In this document: positions 44,806 through 53,170 of the stretch, piece after piece | Layout: every line of letters starts with the position of its first letter | Numbering within the stretch: position 1 is the stretch's first letter | Source: a virus | Virus record (IMG/VR): IMGVR_UViG_3300008110_000030 | Coordinates: 150,618-214,617 of that record | DNA: 64,000 nucleotides | Reading direction: 5' to 3' (one strand) | Program-made: the position numbers and the translations under genes | Notes under the pieces: generated by a model | The model's input: the letters and a program-made list of their open reading frames with translations, nothing else | Told to the model about the DNA's origin: nothing | The model's database searches: none

Positions 44806-45585
44806 TGAAGTTTATCAAACGTAAAAACATTGATACGTATCGACCAAAAAGCCAACGCTTTACAGTTGAGGTTGATGGACGTGCTATTATTGACACAAAT
44901 AAGCCAACGCTTTACAGTTGAGGTTGATGGACGTGCTATTATTGACACAAATAAAACTTTAACCCTTCCTATCGGATCAACTGCTGATAGACCAGCTACT
45001 GGTATTCCAGGAATGATAAGATATAATACTGACGATGAAGATTTTGAAGTGTTTACTGGATATGGTACTTGGGGTTGGGAAAGATTAAGAACTAACAGAC
45101 CAAGTGAAATAACAGTTAATAATATTGGCACAGGCTTAGGTGATGGCACAGTGTCTAGTGTACAAGTTACAGTAAGCGGGTCTGGATATGCAACAGCCCC
45201 AACAATTACTTTTAGTCCACCTGATGTTGGTACAGATGTGGCCACAGGCACAGTTAACGTAAATGGTGGACAAATTGAATCGATCACTATGACTAATGAT
45301 GGATCTGGATATATTACAGTGCCAACAGTTACAATTGATGGTGTAAATCAAACAGCCACACTGACTGCAATATTAACTGGTACACAAAACTATCCGTTGC
45401 CTGCAATTCCTGTTGATGATCTAGGAAATTTAAGTGCAAATAACGTTCAAATATATGTAGAAAACGTATTTCAAATACCAGGAATAAACTATACATTGGT
45501 ACAAGTTGGTCCTACAGCATCTGTTAAATTTGATGCACCAGTTCCGTTTGGAAAGCCAATCTACGCCATATTTGGATTTGATTAA
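44805..45585 (+). pseudogene. Fibre protein broken by a 52-bp tandem duplication
   Basis: From ATG 44805 the frame (MKFIKRKNIDTYRPKSQRF...) runs into a stop inside the second copy of a 52-bp duplication; removing one copy restores a clean 242-aa protein ending at 45585. The restored protein has a LPIGSTADRPATGIPGMIRYN module near the start, two G.GY..(A/V)P.(I/V) repeats (~residues 100-160), and a C-terminal NNVQIYVENVFQIPG...Y strand module, all shared with the fibre proteins around it. As written, only a TTG-started frame at 44830 or an internal ATG would give a product. It is either a real lesion or an assembly artefact. Confidence 0.65.
44849..44954 (+). repeat. 52-bp tandem duplication
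   Basis: Bases 44849-44902 and 44901-44954 are identical with a period of 52; two bases (AA) are shared at the junction. Since 52 is not a multiple of three it shifts the reading frame. Confidence 0.97.
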
Positions 45586-45588
45586 TCC

Positions 45589-45596
45589 AATAAATA
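45589..45596 (+). promoter_or_regulatory. Late promoter box AATAAATA
   Basis: It lies 22 nt before the ATG at 45618. By T4 spacing the start would be near 45602, inside the left arm of the hairpin at 45598-45618. Confidence 0.6.
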
Positions 45597-45597
45597 T

Positions 45598-45618
45598 TAG
45601 CATGATAGGAACATGCTA
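45598..45618 (+). promoter_or_regulatory. Hairpin over the ribosome site and start codon
   Basis: TAGCATG (45598-45604) pairs perfectly with CATGCTA (45612-45618), whose last base is the A of the start codon; the loop ATAGGAA holds the AGGA ribosome site. Late RNA starting near 45602 would lack the left arm. Confidence 0.5.
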
Positions 45619-48572
45619 TGGCTAATATTGGAAGAATAACAGGCCCTTTATTAAAAGACAACCTTTTAAGAAACGGTGTAGATCTTGCGTTTGAAACAGA
45701 TTTAATATATCTAAACGTCAATGAAGATCGCATTGGCCTAAAAACAGATTCCCCAGCAAGAGAATTAGAAATTGACAACCATGGTCAAACAACTGACCTA
45801 ATAGTTGACGATAATATACATCTACCTAATATTGACATAGACAATGTTAGTAATATTACCACATCAAATGGAATATTATATCTAAATGCGGCTCAACGAA
45901 TTAATGCAGTTGCACTTGCAGTTGATAATCTTAAAATAGATGCAAATAGACTATCAACAAGATTACCAAATACAGATTTAGAAATAAGACCAACTGATAG
46001 ACTGATCATCAATGCTAACACTTATATTGATGCGGGACTACATGCTACTGGAAATATTACTTTTGATGGCACTATCGTTTTTGGTAATGACGATACTGAC
46101 AACGTAACATTTGCATCAGATATCAATAGCAGTATATTTCCTAATTTAACAAATGAATATGGATTAGGTAATACAACAAATCGATGGAAGAAACTTTGGG
46201 CAAACTCAGTCAAAGGAACTACACTAACTGTAGACACAATGACTTCGCCTTCAGGCATCGACTTCCAATTAAGATTTACTAAATCATTATTCGTGTCAGT
46301 AAATGGCAGCGACAGCAATGCAGGTAATCATCAAAATGCTCCATATGGTACGTTAAAACACGCATTAAGTCAAGCAACAGCGGGCGACACTATTTTTATT
46401 TTTCCAGGAGTATACGATGAAATTACTCCGTTAACAGTTCCTGTTGGGGTTAACATAGTGGGTCTTGAAGTTCGTCAAACAATAATCATGCCAACAGAAG
46501 ACACAAAGTATAACGATGTCTTCTTACTAAACGGTGAAACAAGCATATCAGATATCACTGTCAGAGGATTTTTGTACGACAGTATGCTCAATACAGGTCA
46601 TGCTTTTAGGTTTGCTCCTGATTTTAAAGTAACTACTAAAAGTCCTTATATACAAAATGTGTCAGTTATTACTAGAGGTTCTTCAGTAACTGATGGTGTA
46701 ATTGAAATTTTAGACGGAGAATTTTCAAATAGCTATCTAGATCAAATTGCATCTGGCGGAACAGCACTAACTTCAATTTTTGAAGCGTTGGCTAACGGCG
46801 GACTATCTAGTAATTCAGGAAGTTTTAATCTTAATGATATTTTAGGATTTAATGACGGTAACGCAGGACGAGGTGCTTACATAGACGGAAGTGTGGCAGA
46901 TCCAGAGAGTAACGAAGCAAGTATGCTTTTCCACTCTTGTACATTTATAACTCCAGGTGTAGATGCATTAGTTATGACCAACGGAGTTCGTGTTGAAGTA
47001 ATTAACTGTTTTACATATTTTGCTAACATAGGATTTTATGCAACTCGAGGAGTATTAGGGTTTTCAAGCCTGAACACAAAATTTGGTGCCGAGGTTCGAA
47101 GTATTGCATCAGCAAACGTTTATGGTAATTACGGTGCAGTAGCAGATGGTGTAGATACGTTGATGTATCTAATTGGTCATAATTTTGGCTACATAGGTAG
47201 TGGCCTAGATTCCTCTAACGATAACACCCTGGCCATACAAGCTAACGAAACAGTGGAACTCAACACTGGCAAAATTTACTATACTAGTCAAGCGCAGGAC
47301 GGTGATTTTAGAGTAGGTGATCAATTCTATATTGACTTAGAAAATGGATTAGTTTCTTTTGACACTTCAGGAATTGCGGCTAACGGGGCAAGTACTCTAG
47401 CAATTCAAGGAGTTAATTCTAGACTGTTTATTGATGCTTCTAAAATTGAATTAGGTGATTTTAGACTCAGCGGTAACACTATTGAAACGCTGACCCAACC
47501 ATTTAATTTATTAGCTTCTAATGGGCAAACAGCATTTGCTGATAATGTTCAAGTTGGAAAAAATTTATTAATTACTGGTGATTTACAAACTGATGGAACC
47601 CTTACCTTTGGTAATCAGGCACAGGATACGGTTACATTTAATACTGAACTAAGTCAAAATCTAAATCCTAAGACTACTAATCTTTTTGATATTGGGGCGT
47701 CAGGAAAGATTTGGCGAGACATTTATATAGCCAGTATTCAAACGCAAGATATTAACGTTAATAATAATAGAATTGAAACTACATTAACTGACAGTAATCT
47801 TTTATTGTCAGGAAATGGCACTGGAAATACTATAGTAGAAGGTTTAGAGTTTGGTAACGGCACCATGACTTCTACAGTGCTTAACAGCAATATAGTGTTA
47901 GCTCCAGCTAGCAATTCTAATCTAATCATTGCAAGTAGTACTGCATTACGAGTTCCTAGAACTACTACTCAACTAAACAGAACTGGAGAGGTAAGATTTA
48001 ATACTTCTACTGGATTATTTGATGGATTTAGCACAGCATTAGTTGGATTTGGTGGAGTATATTCAGCAGATCGTCAAACAAGTTTATTGGCCCATCCTAC
48101 AAATAATACCTTAATATTTAGAGCAGACGACGTTGTTACAACTGTGATTGATTCTGCAGGATTAACGACCAATGCTCTTTTTACTGACAATTTACAACTT
48201 AATAATAACACGATAACCGCAATGGGATCTAACGATCTTGTACTAGTTGCTGATAGTGTAAATGTGCAGAATCTTACTATAAGTGACAATACAATCAGTC
48301 CAACTACATCAAATGCTAACTTAGAATTAGGGACTACTGGACTTGCTGGGTATGTACAATTTACTGGAACTGGAGCATTAGAGTTCCCTGTAGGTGATAA
48401 TTCTAGTAGACCCCTTAACCCTGTAATTGGAAATACTAGATTTAATCCTGAACTTCAATACACTGAAGTTTGGAGCGGCACTGCATGGATTCCAGTTACT
48501 GGTGTTGGTGAACTTTCTACGTTTGAATACGCTAACGAACAGACTACTCTTTGGTCTATCATCTTAGGTTAA
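45618..48572 (+). CDS. Long tail fibre protein with pectin-lyase-like beta-helix (984 aa)
   Basis: N-terminal anchor GRITGPLLKDNLLRNGVDLAFE is shared with the next gene and may attach to the baseplate. Residues ~226-470 form a right-handed beta-helix of the pectin-lyase type (DSNAGNHQNAPYGTLKHAL, GDTIFIFPGVYDEITPL, LLNGETSISDITVRGF, SPYIQNVSVI). RSIASANVYGNYGAVADGV and GDFRVGDQFYIDL follow. The C-terminal third consists of beta repeats with a final FPVGDNSSRPLNPVIGNTRFN module and an LSTFEYANEQTTLWSIILG end. It is very probably a homotrimeric fibre binding surface glycan; an enzymatic role is not shown. AGGA at 45607 is its ribosome site. Confidence 0.85.
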   Translation: MANIGRITGPLLKDNLLRNGVDLAFETDLIYLNVNEDRIGLKTDSPARELEIDNHGQTTDLIVDDNIHLPNIDIDNVSNITTSNGILYLNAAQRINAVALAVDNLKIDANRLSTRLPNTDLEIRPTDRLIINANTYIDAGLHATGNITFDGTIVFGNDDTDNVTFASDINSSIFPNLTNEYGLGNTTNRWKKLWANSVKGTTLTVDTMTSPSGIDFQLRFTKSLFVSVNGSDSNAGNHQNAPYGTLKHALSQATAGDTIFIFPGVYDEITPLTVPVGVNIVGLEVRQTIIMPTEDTKYNDVFLLNGETSISDITVRGFLYDSMLNTGHAFRFAPDFKVTTKSPYIQNVSVITRGSSVTDGVIEILDGEFSNSYLDQIASGGTALTSIFEALANGGLSSNSGSFNLNDILGFNDGNAGRGAYIDGSVADPESNEASMLFHSCTFITPGVDALVMTNGVRVEVINCFTYFANIGFYATRGVLGFSSLNTKFGAEVRSIASANVYGNYGAVADGVDTLMYLIGHNFGYIGSGLDSSNDNTLAIQANETVELNTGKIYYTSQAQDGDFRVGDQFYIDLENGLVSFDTSGIAANGASTLAIQGVNSRLFIDASKIELGDFRLSGNTIETLTQPFNLLASNGQTAFADNVQVGKNLLITGDLQTDGTLTFGNQAQDTVTFNTELSQNLNPKTTNLFDIGASGKIWRDIYIASIQTQDINVNNNRIETTLTDSNLLLSGNGTGNTIVEGLEFGNGTMTSTVLNSNIVLAPASNSNLIIASSTALRVPRTTTQLNRTGEVRFNTSTGLFDGFSTALVGFGGVYSADRQTSLLAHPTNNTLIFRADDVVTTVIDSAGLTTNALFTDNLQLNNNTITAMGSNDLVLVADSVNVQNLTISDNTISPTTSNANLELGTTGLAGYVQFTGTGALEFPVGDNSSRPLNPVIGNTRFNPELQYTEVWSGTAWIPVTGVGELSTFEYANEQTTLWSIILG

Positions 48573-48583
48573 TTTCAAAAGCA

Positions 48584-48591
48584 ACTAAATA
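48584..48591 (+). promoter_or_regulatory. Late-box variant ACTAAATA
   Basis: One base off NATAAATA; the predicted start near 48597 falls just before the strong hairpin at 48600-48622, so that hairpin would cap the 5' end of the RNA. Confidence 0.4.
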
Positions 48592-48599
48592 ATAGTACT

Positions 48600-48622
48600 G
48601 CAAACAATGACCAATTGTTTGC
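48600..48622 (+). promoter_or_regulatory. Strong 5'-leader hairpin of the 1239-aa fibre gene
   Basis: GCAAACAAT-GACCA-ATTGTTTGC is a perfect 9-bp stem. The rest of the leader to 48692 has a second small stem, CCGTG-AAA-CACGG (48663-48675), a GGTTAACC palindrome, and an AAGGAG ribosome site. The 120-nt gap 48573-48692 holds no gene. Confidence 0.6.
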
Positions 48623-48692
48623 GAAATCATACTGTGGTAAACCCGCAATGCAAGGTGGTTAACCGTGAAACACGGGGTACAAGGAGTGAACG

Positions 48693-51600
48693 ATGGCTGT
48701 TGGTCGAATTTCCGGTCCGCTCTTAAAAGCAAATCTGCTTCGTAATGGGGTTGATCTGGCTTTTGAGACAGACTTATTATACTTAGATGTTAACAATCTC
48801 CGAGTTGGTGTTAAGACTAACAACCCAAGCCACGATTTACACGTAAACGGTACCACACGAACAACCACATTAGAAGTAACAAACCAATTAGACATTGGTG
48901 AAATCACTGTTACCAATAATACAATTAGCACATCTGCTAGCCAACTAACACTTAATCCTGCAGGGTTAAATCCAGTAGTTTATCAACAAAAAATTGTCGT
49001 TGATGATTTAGACATTGAAAACAATTCCATAACAGCCAATGTTGCAAATACTGACATTGAGCTAACTGCTAGCGGCACTGGACGAGTTGTAGTGTTTTCC
49101 AACACATTAGTCAACGGTGATTTACATGCCACTGGAACAATTACTGCTGATGGCGATATTCAACTTGGTGATGCTAACACTGACAATGTTGTATTCAATG
49201 CTGATGTTGACAGTGATATTATTCCTAATCTAAACATACAATATGATTTAGGTTCAACATCGAAGCGTTGGAAAGACTTATGGGCAAATGACATTCAAGT
49301 TGCCAATTTAGATATCTCAAGCAGTTTTTTACTTGATGGTGTAGACTTAACTTTACGTCCAGGAAATACTTTTTACGTTTCTGAAAACGGAAGTAATAGT
49401 AGATCAGGTACGCATCAAAATGACCCATTCTTAACAGTAAAACATGCTCTAAGCGTGGCAACTGCTGGCGACACAGTTTACATCTATTCTGGAACATACA
49501 CTGAAATCATGCCATTAACTGTGCCTGCAGGCGTTGCAATTAAGGGTGCAGGTATACGAGCAGTAACTATACAGCCAACAGTTGGAACTATCAGTAACGA
49601 TGTATTTTTGCTAAATGGCGAAACTACTATAGAAGATTTGACCGTTACTGGATTTAGATATAATAGTGTAGCAAATACTGGACACGCATTTAGATTTGCT
49701 AACAATTTTACAGTTACATCAAGAAGTCCATATATCAAAAATGTCAGTGTAATTACAACCGGCTCTACTACTTCAGTCAGCGACCCAAGAGGTTTTAACG
49801 CTGGTGATGCTGGTCGAGGTGCATACTTAGATGGCAGTGTTGCTAACGCATCAAGCAGAGAAGCCGCAATGCTTTTCCATAGTGCAACTTTTATCACACC
49901 TGGAGTGGATGCAATTACAGCAATCAACGGTGTAAGAGTTGAGTGGTTAAACTGTTTTACATATTTTGCTAACAGAGGATTTGTAGGTCTAAGCGGCTCT
50001 ACTGGATTTGCTGGCACGGGCAGTACACAACTAAGACTTGACGGTCTTACTGGAACACTTGCTACGGGACAGACTTTAACATATTATTCTACATTCCCAA
50101 CAGTGCTAGCCTCAGGCACAATTAGTAGTATTGCAAGTGATGGAAAAATTACTCTAACAGGTAAAGTTATTGGACTACAAACTGCTGTGGAGCGTGGCGG
50201 CAAAACATTAACAGCCGTAGGAAATGCTAAACTTACACAAAGCGTTAAAAAGTTTGGCACAGCAAGTTTGATACTAGACGGCACAGGCGACTACGTTACT
50301 GTGGCATCCAGCGATGATTTTGGGTTTGGTACAGGCAATTTTACTATAGAAGGGTGGTTCTATAAAAATACGGCCACACAGATGGTTCTCTTTGATATGA
50401 GAACAACATCGTCTCAGTCTTCAATTTATGTTGAATCAAACGCAGCCGGTAATTTACGATTATTTGTCAGCGGAGCATATAGATTAACATCAAGTAATGC
50501 TATGCCAACTGGCGAATGGACACACGTGGCTATATCTCGTGTCAGCGATGTAACAAGATTTTTTATTAATGGTGTTGTTTCAACTAACACTTATGCTGAT
50601 ACTAACGATTATGGTTCTGCAAAACCGCTAGTTCTAGGAGCAAGTTTTACAGGTACTACTGCTGTTAATGGATATATTGATGATTTTAGAGTCAGCAAAG
50701 GCATTGGAAGATACACAACAACATTCACTGCGCCAACAAGTATACATCCTAACGATAGCAACACAAAACTTTTAGCAAGATTTGATGGTGCAAATAATTC
50801 TACATCATTCACAGATGAAACACTACTAATTCAAGACATTAGAAGTAGTGGAGGAGCTACTGCTTCTAAGATTACATTGGTAGATCATAGCGATTTTGGA
50901 GTAGAAGTTCGTAGTATTGGCAGTGCAAATGTCTATGGTAATTACGGCGCAGTTGGTGACGGTGTTGGCGTAATCATGTATCTAATAGGGCACAACATGG
51001 CCTACATTGGTACTGGACTACGAAGTGACAATGATGTTACCTATGTTAATCAACCAAACGAAGTAGTTGAAACAAACGGCGCAAAAATTTATTATAGTAG
51101 TGTTGACCATAAGGGCGACTTTAGAGTTGGAGATTTATTTTATGTTAATCAACAGACTGGTGAAGTAACATTTACCAGTGCAAACTTCAACATCACCAGT
51201 ACTCAAGGTCTAACATTCACTAACGGTAGTAATGTCACATACATTGACGGCAATGAAATTGACACTGGCAACTTAAAATTAAGTGGTAACACTTTAGAAT
51301 CTGTTACTGGACCATTAAATCTTGCATCAGCCAATGATCAAATTAACTTATTAAACAACGTATCCATAGCAGGAAACTTGGATGTAGTTGGTAATGTTAC
51401 TATTGGTGGTAACATTATTCTTGGTGACGAGATCACTGACAGTATCAATTTTGTTGCAGGAATTAATAGTAATCTAATACCAAATATTACTAATACTTAC
51501 GATATTGGTACTACTGATTTACGTTGGAAAGACTTATACGCTAATAGAGCATTAGTTGGTAATATCAGTATTACTGGCAATCAAATAACGACAACCAATA

Positions 51601-52412
51601 CTAATGGAAATTTAGAATTAGTTGCTAACGGTACAGGTCATGTTGCCTTAGAAGGATTTGTAGTACAAGAAAATCAAATTAGTACCACTACTGGCGACAT
51701 GACATTACAGCCAAGCGGTACTGGTATAGTTGATATCAATTCTATAAAGAGTGTGGTAATACCAGTTGGCACTGAGATTGACAGACCAAGTGTACCACAA
51801 ACTGGTATGGTTCGTTTCAATACCACAATGGGTAGATTTGAAGGATACAACGGAACAAATTGGGTATTTTTAGATGGCGTAACTGATTTAGACGGAAATA
51901 CAAAAGTAACAGCAGAATTAACTCCAGGTGCGAATGACGATACAATACGTTTTTACACCAATGGTGTAGTTGTTGCTGATTTAAATTCTACTAGATTGAA
52001 TGTAACTAAGGTTGTAGTTGACGACATTGAAATAAATGGATCATCTATTACCAATACCGCTGGCGGCAACTTGTCATTACAAACAGCAGGCGCTGGTAAT
52101 GTTGTAGTTGAAAACTTCAACGTAAATGGCAGTTCCATTACAAACACAGTGTCAAATGCAGTAACAACACTTACTTCAACTGGTACTGGGTATGTTAGAA
52201 TTGCTGGTCAAGGCGGATTTGTTGTTCCTTCTGGTTTACAATCATTTAGACCCACACTGCCAGTAACTGGCATGATGAGATTTGATACTAGTTTAGGTCG
52301 TATGGAAGTTTACGATGGCACTGACTGGATTTCTGTTGCAGGAGCGGCAACTGGTGTGACAAGAGCAGAAGTAGAAGATTTAGCATTGCAATACGCAATT
52401 GCATTAGGATAA
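48693..52412 (+). CDS. Long tail fibre protein with inserted LamG-like domain (1239 aa)
   Basis: This is a paralogue of the 984-aa fibre before it: same anchor (GRISGPLLKANLLRNGVDLAFE), same beta-helix (~226-440), same RSIGSANVYGNYGAVGDGV and GDFRVGDLFYVNQ blocks. Between the beta-helix and the SANVYGNYG block (~440-736) it has an insert absent from the sister: a concanavalin-like LamG domain (FGTASLILDGTGDYVTVAS, GNFTIEGWFYK, EWTHVAISR, FFINGVV, GYIDDFRVSKGIGRY; core ~518-703). LamG domains commonly bind glycans, so the insert may set receptor specificity. It ends with two (I/V)P.G....RP..P.(T/S)GM.RF module copies. AAGGAG ribosome site. Confidence 0.88.
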   Translation: MAVGRISGPLLKANLLRNGVDLAFETDLLYLDVNNLRVGVKTNNPSHDLHVNGTTRTTTLEVTNQLDIGEITVTNNTISTSASQLTLNPAGLNPVVYQQKIVVDDLDIENNSITANVANTDIELTASGTGRVVVFSNTLVNGDLHATGTITADGDIQLGDANTDNVVFNADVDSDIIPNLNIQYDLGSTSKRWKDLWANDIQVANLDISSSFLLDGVDLTLRPGNTFYVSENGSNSRSGTHQNDPFLTVKHALSVATAGDTVYIYSGTYTEIMPLTVPAGVAIKGAGIRAVTIQPTVGTISNDVFLLNGETTIEDLTVTGFRYNSVANTGHAFRFANNFTVTSRSPYIKNVSVITTGSTTSVSDPRGFNAGDAGRGAYLDGSVANASSREAAMLFHSATFITPGVDAITAINGVRVEWLNCFTYFANRGFVGLSGSTGFAGTGSTQLRLDGLTGTLATGQTLTYYSTFPTVLASGTISSIASDGKITLTGKVIGLQTAVERGGKTLTAVGNAKLTQSVKKFGTASLILDGTGDYVTVASSDDFGFGTGNFTIEGWFYKNTATQMVLFDMRTTSSQSSIYVESNAAGNLRLFVSGAYRLTSSNAMPTGEWTHVAISRVSDVTRFFINGVVSTNTYADTNDYGSAKPLVLGASFTGTTAVNGYIDDFRVSKGIGRYTTTFTAPTSIHPNDSNTKLLARFDGANNSTSFTDETLLIQDIRSSGGATASKITLVDHSDFGVEVRSIGSANVYGNYGAVGDGVGVIMYLIGHNMAYIGTGLRSDNDVTYVNQPNEVVETNGAKIYYSSVDHKGDFRVGDLFYVNQQTGEVTFTSANFNITSTQGLTFTNGSNVTYIDGNEIDTGNLKLSGNTLESVTGPLNLASANDQINLLNNVSIAGNLDVVGNVTIGGNIILGDEITDSINFVAGINSNLIPNITNTYDIGTTDLRWKDLYANRALVGNISITGNQITTTNTNGNLELVANGTGHVALEGFVVQENQISTTTGDMTLQPSGTGIVDINSIKSVVIPVGTEIDRPSVPQTGMVRFNTTMGRFEGYNGTNWVFLDGVTDLDGNTKVTAELTPGANDDTIRFYTNGVVVADLNSTRLNVTKVVVDDIEINGSSITNTAGGNLSLQTAGAGNVVVENFNVNGSSITNTVSNAVTTLTSTGTGYVRIAGQGGFVVPSGLQSFRPTLPVTGMMRFDTSLGRMEVYDGTDWISVAGAATGVTRAEVEDLALQYAIALG

Positions 52413-52415
52413 AAA

Positions 52416-52745
52416 ATGGCAACGAATTTTAAAAACAAAGTATTAGCAGAAGTGGGAACAACTCCACAAGCGTTAGTGACTGCTGGATCAACAGCTAAAA
52501 TCACAGTTATTGGTTTAAGCATTACTAATATTACTGATGGTGTTGTACTAGCATCGTTACAATTAACAGATGATCTTGGAACTAGCGGATATTTTATTAG
52601 AAATGTACCAATTCCACCCAATCAAAGTTTACGTGTAGTTAATGGTGGTGAAAAATTAATTGTGGCACCATCTAATATTTTAACAGCGGTAGCAGATCAA
52701 GAAGATAGTCTTGATATCATTGCTAGTTTTGTTGAAATTACATAA
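52416..52745 (+). CDS. Small fibre-cluster protein (109 aa)
   Basis: The family is not named. It is a compact beta protein (VLAEVGTTPQALVTAGSTAKI, split; SLRVVNGGEKLIVAPSN; DSLDIIASFVEIT). It is a paralogue of the interrupted frame at 44491, sharing length, position before larger fibre genes, and the EKLIV/EK*VL region. It lies 3 nt after the 1239-aa fibre stop, so it may be a fibre chaperone or a small capping protein; this is speculation. Confidence 0.65.
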   Translation: MATNFKNKVLAEVGTTPQALVTAGSTAKITVIGLSITNITDGVVLASLQLTDDLGTSGYFIRNVPIPPNQSLRVVNGGEKLIVAPSNILTAVADQEDSLDIIASFVEIT

Positions 52746-52756
52746 GGAATAATGTT

Positions 52757-53122
52757 ATGGCACAAGTGAGTATAGGCAATTGGGAAGGAGATAGTCCACT
52801 AGGACCGTCAGAACAAAGATATTTCTATGCATTAAGAACTGACGATGAAGGTAATCTTTATTTTACTAGAATAGATCAGTGGACTGGAACAGATAGTGTT
52901 CAAATAAACAGACCAGGCGATGGGAATGATGATTTTGAAGGATTTGAAATTGGTATTGATCATTTTGATGGAAAAGACCCAGACACGCACGAGCGTCCTT
53001 TTCCTAATTTAGTATATGATCAATATAGATTTGACAGCAAATCAATATACTACTATCTAAATGCAGAAGGTGAATTAGTAGTTAGAATTAACAAGACTTA
53101 CACTTACCCCAGTGATGTGTAA
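52757..53122 (+). CDS. Small unknown virion protein (121 aa)
   Basis: The family is not recognised. The sequence is acidic and aromatic (SIGNWEGDSPLGPSEQRYFYALR, split; YFTRIDQWTG; DDFEGFEIGIDHFDG; RFDSKSIYYYLN), beta-rich, without signal or membrane segments. It lies between two fibre genes and shares their transcript. A role in fibre assembly or as a virion component is inferred from position only. Confidence 0.6.
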   Translation: MAQVSIGNWEGDSPLGPSEQRYFYALRTDDEGNLYFTRIDQWTGTDSVQINRPGDGNDDFEGFEIGIDHFDGKDPDTHERPFPNLVYDQYRFDSKSIYYYLNAEGELVVRINKTYTYPSDV

Positions 53123-53124
53123 GA

Positions 53125-53132
53125 TATAAATA
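53125..53132 (+). promoter_or_regulatory. Exact T4 late promoter box TATAAATA
   Basis: TATAAATA lies 38 nt before the ATG of the 3381-aa fibre, within GATATAAATATAG. Predicted start about 53138, with AAGGA before the ATG. Confidence 0.8.
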
Positions 53133-53170
53133 TAGTAACACATTTTTAGAATGGATAAAAAGGAATAAAA

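Noticed and set aside
44830-44960. TTG-started N-terminus of the duplicated fibre gene
   Set aside because: The leucine-rich start is the wrong-frame reading of the first 52-bp copy; the ATG 44805 frame gives the sensible protein once one copy is removed.
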